The notes below the pieces were generated by a model, which ran no database searches, was not told where the DNA came from, and saw only the letters and a program-made list of their open reading frames with translations. This document shows positions 35,001 through 47,000 of a stretch of DNA of 64,000 nt, in pieces. Position numbers and translations under genes: made by a program. The stretch is taken from NCBI GenBank assembly GCA_024449915.1, contig JAMZAV010000005.1, forward strand, positions 1,054,001 through 1,118,000, written 5' to 3'. Position 1 is the first letter of the stretch; each line of letters starts with the position of its first letter. The DNA comes from Sweltsa coloradensis (taxonomy: Eukaryota > Arthropoda > Insecta > Plecoptera > Chloroperlidae).

Positions 35001-38000
35001 CTGTAGGGTCATGGAACCAGGGAACTCTTTCAGTTGGGGTCAGTCAACTTTTTAACTTTTTCGGTTTGGGTCAGGTCAGTCAATTATTAACACAGTTCAG
35101 TTCAGTTTTATTAGCATCCATGTAGGTTACATTGTAACATTGGGTTTGTTTCAGTTGTTTTAGGTGTGGCTGCCAAGTTATGTAAGACTAGGTGTGTCGT
35201 CTCTGGGATCCAGGGGCAAAGCCCCGGTGGGGGTTGGGGGGCCTCTAGCGTCGCTGTTTTAAACTAAACACCTTTTGCGTTGCTCCTTTTAAAATAGCAA
35301 TGTAAAAGGTGTTGTAGGTGCAGTATTTTATTAATAAATGTGTAAAATTATGACATAGAATAGTTTTTAATGGAAAAATACAGTGTTAAAAAGTTGACTG
35401 ACCCCAACTGAAAGAGTACCGGAACTAGTAGGCCCCCCTGCTTGAGACACCAACACTCGAAAATCTAATAAACAGACCAAAGAAAAGAGTAGGCCTAATA
35501 AAATAATAGGCCCTACCTAATAATAATAATTTTATTCTTGATAATAATAATAATTTATTGTTTATTTAGCTACTGAAAGCTATATAGGCCTAATTAGCCT
35601 AGGCGTACATTTTGTATAGATAGGTACCTACATATTATTATGAACAAAAAGTAGGCCTATCTAGAGCCTAGGTACCAGTAGGCTACATTAAAACCATTGT
35701 TGACTTGCATTTAGTAGGTAATAGAACAGTAGGGTAATAAGTAAATTTACCTTGGTAGGGGCTATTAAGAAAAGAAATGACATGAAATAAAGAAATATAA
35801 TGAACACAATTAAATGTAACTATTCAACTGTGACGTAATATACTTGGTAAGGCTATTCCATAGCACTACCGATATTTTATATATACCGTAGGCCTAAAAC
35901 ATGTCGTTATCATTAAGTAAATTTTTATAAGACATTGACACTCAACTCTAGCCTACTTTATCTTCATTTTTATTGGCCTGCCATAATTATCTTCTGGTGG
36001 TGGTCTTTGAAGTTTGATCCATTCAAACATATATTTGTAATTCATGTTTCATTTTCCTCTTGACTCGTGGACACAAACTTTGATGTCATTTTAGGAAGCC
36101 TTTGTACTCCTTTCAAATTTTACCTGGATTTTAAGATTTTTGTAGGACTACTGGGCATGGGCTAGGGCTAGTAAGCAATTATTTCATAGTGTGTGTAGAC
36201 TTAAACCTAAAGAGCCTAGATAAGTTAACACCAGAGAGTGGCCAGCATACAGTACTTCCGGCTGCCATGTTTTTGCCAAACAATTTTGTAGTTTCGTCAG
36301 CTGTCGTAAGGTCGTATTAGCATGTAGAGTTTGTAGCAGGCACAATTGCCTCAGGTGTATATGTTTTAAGGCAATTAAAACAGTATTGTGATAGAAAACT
36401 TCTCATGGTAGCGACGGTATTATGCATTGGTGGATACACATTCAGTATGCTATAAATTAGTGGGGTAACAGCTGCAAGAGAAATACTGATAGTGTTTAGG
36501 TTGCAAAAAAGGGCAGTGAGAGTCATAATGGGTCTGAAAAAAAGGAGATCATGTAGAAAGTATTTCAAACAAATGGGCCTTCTCACTGTCCCGGCTCAAT
36601 GTGTGTATTCATCCATAATCTACAATGTGTGAACATCTCGATAGCACTTTAGTAAGAAATTGTGAAGTACAGTAGAATCCTTTTTAATAAATTGCCTGAT
36701 GAATTAAAGAATATAGGCCTAGCACAATTGTAAGGTAAAACTGAAACCGTTTCTTATAGAAAAATGTATGTATGTAGTAAATTAGTTGTGAGTTGACTGG
36801 AGGAGAATGAACATCGTCATGGTCAGGACATGCAAGTGTTGTAGAAATTATAATATAAAAATATATGTGGATCAAGAGTGTGGGTTTGATCTATATATAC
36901 ATTATACTATTTTTCAATTAGTTTGGAAAGGCCAAATGGCTAGTTTAGTTTAGATTGGAGAAGGTTGACAGGTTGGAAGCATAGAGAACATAAAGCCCAG
37001 CCTGAAGGGCTGTGGGCGACAAACTTTTCACTGCTGATGACAACTGTAGCTAATTTAAAGTTGTTACCTTAATCCAGACGCTTTCTCCTTTGGGACTCTT
37101 GCAGGCGGATGGTGGCCACTAAAAATCAGCTAGCATATGCAAGCAAAACTCACAACATATAACCAAACTTTGGTAGGGCACGCAAGAAGTAAATTCTGCA
37201 AGCATGTTGTCATCATCAGCAAGGTACTTCACACACCATTCATACTGGGCACACAGTCAGCACAAGACAGTAAGGGGGCTTCCCTCCAACTCTGGTGCTC
37301 GGTAGACAAGAAATCCATGATTACCCTGGATTCGAACCAGACCTGCAACAAGAGAAAGCTATTATTGACAAAGCCAATATTACAAATATAATTATTGTAT
37401 TGTAGCCTAGATGTAATTTACAAGGTTGCAAATAAAAACAAACAAACGAATGTGGCTTGAAACAGACTTGAAAAACAAATGTAACCTACAACAGACCAAC
37501 ATTTTTACATCTGTTTCAAGACAAATTTGTTTACTTTTATGGCAGTTGACAAAACTAAAAAATGAGTTGGCAAAAACATGGTGGCCAGAAGCACTGCATG
37601 GCCACTCTCTGGTGTTAGTTTGTCTTGGCTCTCTCTTCTCTCAGAAAACCTTTCAGTTATCTTACATGTAGGCCCACCTTTAAATGAATGAATGATTAAA
37701 TGAAATTGGGTAGTATTATCTAGCCAACTTGCACATAGGCCTACTAGGTAGGCAATAGGCATAGGGCCTACAAATTTGGTAAAATGCCCCATACTGAAAA
37801 TCAGCTCGTTTAAGTACGGTAGCTGAGTATTATTTCATAGAGCATGGAGTTCACTCAATTCACTGGATTTTCTACAGGTTGGTGTTGGAGCAGATCTGAA
37901 AGAATCTGTCTTGAATGAACTGAAGTCAGAACGCAACTATATCTTTGAAGATGAGCTCAAGTGCTCAAAGGAGTGCCTTGAAAACTACGAAGAAAAGGTT

Positions 38001-41000
38001 TATATTAGATTACCTACTTACTACATTTAGACTTAATTATAGGCTAGATAAAACTCAAAGTCAAGTATTGTACAGTACTATGTACCCCAAACCAACTCCT
38101 CCAACATTGTAGTGATAAATTGTAAACCCTACTCTCCCCCCCCCCCCCCATCATCTACCTACCACCCTCACCACCTAACTGTTCCCGTGACCTGCTGCCC
38201 TACGTTGCACAAACCTTCTGTATCTCCGCAACCTCTCCTACTACCACCTTTATGTCTTTCTGTCTGCTGGATCCTCTTTAGATTTCTCATAATAAAGCCC
38301 AATTGACTATGTTCCTCCAAAATAACTTCCTTCACCTGGACAATGAGCAATATGCTCTGGCTCGCTGGCTTAGTTCAGTGCATACATTATTTGTTGCCAC
38401 TTTCAACTCTGCGTTGGGTTGGCATTGAAGATAGGCCTCTATCTTCTCCTGTCCTGCCACCACATTCCAGTCTCCTCCTTGCTGTTCCACATTTTTTCTC
38501 ACTCTTCTGCCATTGTTGTTGTGGTCTGCCCCTTGGTCTCCTACCTGGGATTTCCAATTCCATCATCCTTCTCTGTAATCTCGCTCTTTCCATCCTTTTG
38601 ACATGTCCGAATCACTTTAATCTTCTCCCTCTAATTTGCTCCATTAAGTTCCTCACGCCTACGTGGTCTCGGATATCCTCATACCGTATTTGATCCCATC
38701 TGATTTTACCTACAATTCTTCTCAAAAACTTAATATCTAGCATACAGCTTGCACAAGGCTCTCATCCACTGTTGTCATGTTCCAAGTCTTGGTATTGGAA
38801 CAAAGTAGGTCTGGTAGATGGTAACCTTGCACTTCTTTGGTAGGCCTACTTCTCTGTTCCATATGAGGTCACGGATAGATTGGAATAACCCAACAGCTTG
38901 CTGTGTCCTTCTTCCTATCTCTGGTTGAATCCTTCCATTGCATGCTACTAGACTCCCTGTACTCCAAATTCTCCACTTGCTTTAGGATCTGTCCTAGTAG
39001 AACCCTGATATTCTTCGTTGTATCTCGTGTCATCAGCATTGCTTCACTCTTGCCACTTCCAAACACCAGACCATATTTTCCTGCCTCCACGCTCCACATA
39101 TCAACTTAAGATTGCACCTCCTCTTCATCCTCTCCCCACACCAAAAGATCGTCTGCCAATAACATTATTTTCATACATTCTTCTCCGATTATCTACAAGC
39201 AAATTAATTCTATGTTGGTTTGGTGCAAAAAACTATGTACCTACACCCTTTCTTGCATATTCATCTTTTAAAATGGTTTTCCCAAAGAACATCAGGCTCT
39301 GCTTAATACCGTACGGTGTATATATAGCTCATCCTTGAACCTAGCAATGTTTGTGGGTAGAGATTTCCATGCCTTTATCAAGGCTATTCCAACTTCTAGT
39401 TGTTAAACTCACAAATGAATTTTTCTCTACGTCAATATTATTCCTTTTAGAAGTAGTTTCTGCCTGTGGTCTTGCCTACTTCTACATGGTGCTTCTTAAT
39501 CTTTTATATCAGACCATGGTGTTTCGCCTTACATCGGCTTATCAGGCCTGTCATGTTCCCTTATCCTTTTATTTCTTCATCCCCTTCCATATTATATCCA
39601 TATCTAGAGGTGTGCTATAAACTGATTTTATTTTTTCCACAATTTCGTTTTTTTAAATTGCAAAAAGTGGTGTTATATGTTTTTATTTCATTTTTGCCTT
39701 CCTTGCATTGAAAATGGTGAATATTATTTAAAATGCATAGGAAATTCCAATAAGCGCATAAATCACACCATTTTCAATTCACGGGTCCTACCACCTAGAG
39801 ATCGCTCCTGCAGCCGTTTGCTGACAGAATTGGAACATCACAGCACAATTTGATCAGAAGAAAGTAATTTACAATAATTTATAGTTAATATACCAATACG
39901 GCGATACGTATTGTATTGTTTTCATTTAACCCGAGAGTAGTCGCGTGTGGTCTTTTAGACCGACTTTTTTTATCAACAGTTAATATTTGTACAGCGCGCA
40001 TGCGTGGCTTGTCTAGTTCCGCCTACCTTCCCAAAGTAGATTTGTGAAGCCAGTGTGCAATACGCGATTCAGTGTTCTGCAGAACTTCATCTAAGATAAG
40101 AGATCCTGTTTGGTTGCTCGGTCTTTTCGACCGCTCGCGACTACTAAGGGAGGCAAAAATTATGAGTCTCAATCACTATTATGAGACATGTATTTTGTTA
40201 TTGTAGGTGATTATTCTTCAACATACAGTGTTGCATAATATTACTGTCTTGGTTTACTAATAATTCAAACTACAGGGTGTTTCAAAACATATTTTTATAC
40301 CTTTTTTGTAGGTTTGCAACATTCTGTGTTTGATTGATTATTGATTGATTATTTATTGCTTATTGATTGATAATTGATTAATATAATCATGTATGCTGTC
40401 ACATATATATATGACAAATTACCTTATATTCGTAATCAAAACGTCATCCTAACATTATTAGCCCATATTAAATAATGCGGTCTAAAGGACCGCGTGCGAC
40501 TACTAACGTTACTAACAGGGGCGCGACTACTCTCGGGTAAAGCTTGTATTTATCAGCAAGTTTACGGTAAAAAGTGAGAATAGTTGAAGTATTTTTTTAT
40601 TGTGAAAGGAAATAGCAAAATATGGTTTTATTTAGCAAATAAGGGAAGATTTGGTGTTGCTACGATTTGGAGGTGTTGTATGATTTTATTACCATATAGC
40701 GGTGTTATTTCGGTTTTATTAAATAAAACAAAAAATACACACCTCTATCCATATCATATGAGGTCAAGTTGCCCTCCTTTTCTCAAGTGGTTCCCTTCCC
40801 AATTCCTGTGTCATTTCCTACCGGCTGTGTCTTGGTACAAATTTGTCTTCCCCTTCCTTGTTACCCTGCTTTGGGCCATTTCTAAAGCAGTTCTCATAGT
40901 TAAGTAGCCTGTGTAATGTGTATTCTAGTGCTCGCCTTACCTGTGCACCACTTACTACATGAAGGATTCAGTGCTGTATTGGATTCTGATGTGAACGTTT

Positions 41001-44000
41001 ACATGTCATTAATTGAAGAAGGGATTCGATCCGTTTTCAGTACCAAACTAATGCGATTTTTTTATTGATTTTATTTGCGTAATGTTGACTGCTCTTTCCA
41101 TGTATACCATGTTTTGAGTGTGATCTAGCGGTAGCTTTGAAAACTTCTTCACCCTACCGAACTCTATCCAATACTCAAAACTGTTTACATACTTATTTTT
41201 GATCCGATCTTTCAATCCGATCCCAATTTTTGGGGGATTGGATCCTAGTTCCAAGTGGTCGCATGGAGGATTGAGAGCTCGATTTGTATTCAATACCGTA
41301 TTGAATCATCCTTGTAAACATAGCTACTGTTTTAAGCGTTTCAAGACTTTTCATTCCATTTGTCTTTATGTACACTGGATGCCCATTGCAGTACGTGGTT
41401 ACCAGTTGAGTTAGCATTTTAAGTGATCCCCAATGTCCATGTACTGGTGTTACTAAAGGTTGATGCTATCAATAATAGTGTGTCTATCTATTGGTATTTA
41501 GAATCTTTTTATTCTGCTGTAAACTTACAATTAACTTTTGTTCCCATTTGTTCTAACTTTATTTTTCTTTACCCATTCAACTAAATTGTCAATTGCTATT
41601 TGAAATTTAAGACAGCCATTTACAAATTTCCCATTACCATGAGAAACATACTTTGTCTTGGCCACTATCGTTTGTGTGCATACAGTTTTTTTTTTTTTAG
41701 AGTAAGCTTATCAATGCACAAAAAATCTGCTTAAACATGCCAACAAGCTTTATATTACTGTGGTTCTAAACATGTTAATATGCCTCTTCCCACTGAGAAT
41801 TATGCACACATCATTGCTCATTGAGTGAAGAGATTGTTATGTTGTGCAAGATTGCTGAAGCTAACTTTAGCCCTTTGACCCTACATTGAGAACAAGGTTA
41901 GATGTAAACAGCATGCCATTGCGTAATAGACTCCTTATTTTTACTTCATCCACTGTTTGATCATGGAAATGGAGCTCATAGTGATGTAAACAATATGATA
42001 AATAAGACATTCATGATTTGAAAATCAAAACAGTTTTATTTGGAAAAATTAAAAGGTGGTAAGCTTCATTTGTGCATTTGCATGTATTTCTTTCAATCTA
42101 AATAGGCCTATCCTACCTATTTAGTAATTTTGAATTGGGCCTCATTTGATTTAATTTTAATCAAAGATAATTTTTTCGTAATTTCATTGGAGTTAAATAA
42201 TATCAAGTACTGTACAAACTACAAACATGTAGAGTCTGCATTTTTCCCTTTCCACCTTTTTTTTGAAATCGCGAGACGGGAACGAGGCAGGCATCGGCTT
42301 AGAAGGGTCGCGTTAATTGACTGAATCTAAGTGAGGGAGCTTTGGGAGTGAACATGGGTTTTTTCTACCTGCCTTTGCCCATTTCAAATATATTGTGATG
42401 AAAATAATTTATTCAGCGATTTTTTTTAATAATTGCAAATATTTAATAACGTGGCTCAAATGTGTAGCTTGAGTTATGAAATACGTTTTTTCCCCTAGTT
42501 TTTACGGTCAAAACTGACTGATGTTTCATTGAATGTAAATATTATTAAGGTCTACATATAGAATCATATTCGTAACTCAGTCAGTTTTTATTGTAGAATT
42601 TTGTCCAAAAAATGAAATTCAAGACACACATCTAATATTTTAACGTTATGAGATATTTGCAATTAATCAAAAAAAATTATCAATAAATAAATAGAACAAT
42701 AGAACAGAAAGAGAATACAACAGGTAGAAAACCTCACCGGCCAGCTAGCTTCAAAGATGGGTCTATTTTACGACTACATGCCACAACCCTTAGCAGCTGC
42801 CTCATACCCCTCTCTTGCATTTACAGTAGAGCGGGGGGAAAAATTGAGGGAGGAAAAATGCAGACTCTGGGTGTTATAGACCGTAGTTATTCACGTTCTT
42901 TGATACTACTTATTAATAGTTCCCCCATTAAGTCAAGGTTTCTAAGACTTTCTGTAATTTTTTTGAATGAAGGGGGTTCCATTATATCATATTATTTCAC
43001 CTACTTTCATTATCACATCTAACAAAACCTTAAATCATACTATTCCTATTTGGCTTTTCTCTAAGTTGGACTCGATAGTCGATACCATTTTCCGATATGC
43101 AACAGTTTTTTATGTTTCTCGATTTGTTTAGTCGGGAAACACTCCCGTAGGTGTAATTGATATTATTTACTACAATTTTTTTGATTGATTTTGATTGCTC
43201 GCGTCAATCACGTTAAGGTCATCGGGTGGGAGCTCTTCTTGCCGGCTGGATGCTTGGAGGGATTGAGATATCTGACAGGCGGGAAGGAAGTCTACTTACA
43301 AATTTGAAATTTGTTAAGCAAAATATTTAGAAATTATATTATTATTATTATTATATGTTGCTACAGGCCACTGTATAGGCCTACTCTCTGGCAATGCGTC
43401 TATTGTGTGAGTGCAGGATGCAGCACAACTGTGTGATTCCATCCAAAGTTAATTGAAAAAGTGTCTTCCAAATAGTGCATTCTTATATTCTTATATTATT
43501 ATATTATATTAACCTTTGTTTACAAAGGTGCCACAACGATTCAAATCGATGCTCTACAATAAAATCAAGAACACCAAATTAAAATAGTATGCTCTACAAC
43601 TTATCAAAAGTAGCCTGGTCAGCATCAAATAGACGTTAGAAATTAGATTGATGATTAATTCAAGTTGTAGTCGCTGTCTACAAAATTTTATGCCAAAAAT
43701 CTTGTGATTGTTGGATTTAGTATTAATAAGTTGTTATAATGACTAATATAATATTAAAACACTGCGAACATTGCCCTCAGAGAAAAAACTGTTTGGGGAT
43801 CCAGTGAGCTGGTTAATGTAATATTTTTTAATTTACATATTTGTATTTTATTTTATTCGTTACAGCTTCGCAGCTTCTTTACTGAGCACCTTCATACGGA
43901 TGAAGAGGTTCGTTTCGTTCTTGATGGTTCTGGCTATTTCGATGTACGTGATGTGAATGACAAATGGATCCGTATCGAAGTCACTCCCGGCGACTTGATC

Positions 44001-47000
44001 ATCATTCCTCCGGGAATATATCATCGGTTCACTCTCGATACTAAGGTATGTTGTGTCCCGGTGACTTGATTATCATTCCTCCGGGGATATACCTATAATA
44101 ATTCTTTATTTCACTTGATTTAGTACGGCACAGATATGAACATCTCCAAAGAGAGCGAGTGAAAAAATATCTATAAGATAAACTAGTAGGGGGCCTACTC
44201 CCTACGTATACTACTTTTTATTAATGTTAATTCAATTAATGTTGACATATTAGTTACTATTTCAAACTTTACTAAATTTTAGTTGATTATTTTATTGCAT
44301 CTGCATTTATGTACACAATTAGATTTATTTAGTTGTTCTCCTTTGTAAATCAGTTTTTTATAACTGAATGGGATGGACATTAAATCAATCAATAAAGTGT
44401 GCATTATAATAGGTATGTAATTGGGCTGGACCGGAGGCTAAGCTAAGGTATTGGTTTAGATGTTTGGAGAAGAGATCCTTCTTCTTCTTCTTCTTCTTAT
44501 GCCAGCAATTGACCTATTTGGCCATCATGCGTTTCTGTGTTTCCCAGTAGAGATAGGATTCTCCTTCTGCCTCCTCCATATCTTTTTGCATTGCGTCTCT
44601 TATTTCTTGAAGTACCGGGCATCTACGTAGGTGCTCCCTGGTATGCTGTTCTGTAGCACATAGTGTACATGTGCTTGAGTCAGTTATCCCTAGTTTATGA
44701 AGGTGTGTAGCTAGCAGGTCATGACCGGTTTCCAATCTGAATTGTGCCGTCTCAGTCTGCCGATTTCTCCACTTCGTTTTTTTTTTTTTTGTGACTGCTC
44801 CTTGCCACTGTTTGCCTTTACTTGCCTTCTCCCATACCTTTTTGATGTTGTTTTTCACTGCCGTGTTCACATGAGATTTGACGGCATTGAAGGATAGGGG
44901 CTGGATGTAGGATAGATGTAGGCCTAACACAATTCTTGTCTTCACAGAACAAGATATAAAACTGTGTCTTGTGCGAATACATAAAAAAAACATAACATAC
45001 ATAAATTGATTAAATTCATAAATATAACTTGCCTACTATGTGAGCCTCATTGCTTTTGTAGGCCTACATTGTATGTCAGGCTAGCTCCTGTGAGAATTCA
45101 TTGATAGAATAAAAGCATTTGTCTAGGAGGAATGATTTTACCCTTGATTCAAAAATGTTGTGCCAACTACGGTATGTTTATTTGTTTAATGGCTAATGGT
45201 AATATTTATTAAAGAGGGAGGAGCATAAGGAGAAGAGCCCCTTCATAAACTGAGCTGTGTTAAAAGAGTCTATGTGAATATTGTTTTGGGAGCATGTATC
45301 ATACGAGTGTATTAGTGAATTATGAGGAAATCATCGCCGCACTTGTACGTATTCCATTCTCTGCCACATCTTCATGTGTTTGTTACTCGTTATGGCCCGG
45401 GTAACTAACTAAGCTTTTAGCCCGTATCAACCATTGGACATTTTAATTATTTATTTTAAGATTTCTTTAAGCATATCAGTACACACTGTAGACCCCATCT
45501 TCATTTGTCAAATAATGAAATGCTTAATGTCCTAACTCCTTAGTTGTGGCCTGCTAATAGTTCAAATGCTTTAATGGAATGTGCTGATTTTTACTGTCTA
45601 TAATAACTGATTCAACAAAATTATCCCAATTTTATTGTAAAAAAAAAAAACAAGATAGGGCCTAGTTAATACCGGTAATAGTTTAGTTTAGTTTCTTTAT
45701 TCACTTTGATCATACATTGTAGGTAGGATATATGCTTCTCAATGACAGCAGTGTTGTTAAAGGGGTATTCACCCGCTAATCCAAAATCACACAGTATTTG
45801 ATTTATGCTAATTACTAATTAGAAATGAATTGAGCGAGTAAATTGTAAAAAATTGGGGTTATCACGACCCGGAAAAAAATGGCTGAACTTGATGATTTTC
45901 GAGCTAGGTCCCATCGGCAAAAATCTCCCAAAAGAAATAAGATTGCAACGATCTTTACCCCCCGTGACTTTGGAGGATTTTGGTCAGAAAAATTATATTT
46001 TTCAACCCCATAAGCATCAATCCTTCCTGTAAATAAGGTGCTATTTGGTTTTCTGATAAGTGCTCTCATTCAGTTACAATCCGCAGCTTACCACCCACAG
46101 GTATGTAACTGTGCTGCATTTCGTTTTGATCGTTGCTGTGCTGCCTTGCAGCAACCGACTGAGGCGGGGAAATGTCGCGTAGGAAGGGGGAGACTTGGAC
46201 ACGAGCTCTCACATTGCATAGAAATGACTATTGAGTCAGTGATATGCCAGTTATGTCTGTTGTCTCATTGTGATTATTGTACATAGTATATTTTTCGATG
46301 GTAAAGGTGACTAATTGGCAGATAAAGAAAAATCCAAAGAAGTCATAAAAAATGCTGGCGACGGCAACAGCTAGAAGTGAATAGAAAAACTAATGGAAAT
46401 GTGAGGAATGTTTAGTTATGAACACAGATGACATAGAGTATTTGCTGTGTGGAAGTATAGCTGCTTTGCTGTGAAAAGTGGGGCAGTTTATCTTCATACC
46501 GACCAACTAATATTTGGAAACTGAATTTTGTCTACCTCACTTTATGCCACCTTATCTTACTTATTATTACTGAAAAAGTAAAAACAATACGTACGCGATG
46601 GAACCAGTTTTAACAATAATTAATACATGAAGCGTACCGCCAGTTTGTGAATTGTTTGTATAGGCCTAGGCCTACTATAACAGACATGGGCAAAAACAAT
46701 CGGGTTATTATTCCAGCTATGTTAGTGGGAACACTTTTACCTATTACCAAAATACATATTCTCAACATAATGTGTTTTATTTTGAGCTTCAAGATAAAAA
46801 AAAAATTATAGTTGTATTGGACTACTACAAATAAAACAATAAGGGCTTCCCCAGTTTCATTGGTCCAATTTGAGAAGCAGAAATAACAGACGTTTTCACA
46901 TTAGACCACACGAACACATAAGACTGATGACTTCATAGTTTAGTTTATTTACAACCTTCCCAGTATGTCCGCGCCTTGTGAAAGTGTCGAGCCAAACTAT

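Noticed and set aside
37275..37350. tRNA-like sequence with GGTTCGAATCC on the minus strand
   Set aside because: Box B is good but no box A or acceptor pairing was found; too weak to list as a feature.
46038..46286. 82-aa Cys-rich frame in ADI1 intron 3
   Set aside because: No splice context, no recognisable domain, and codon use like surrounding intron.
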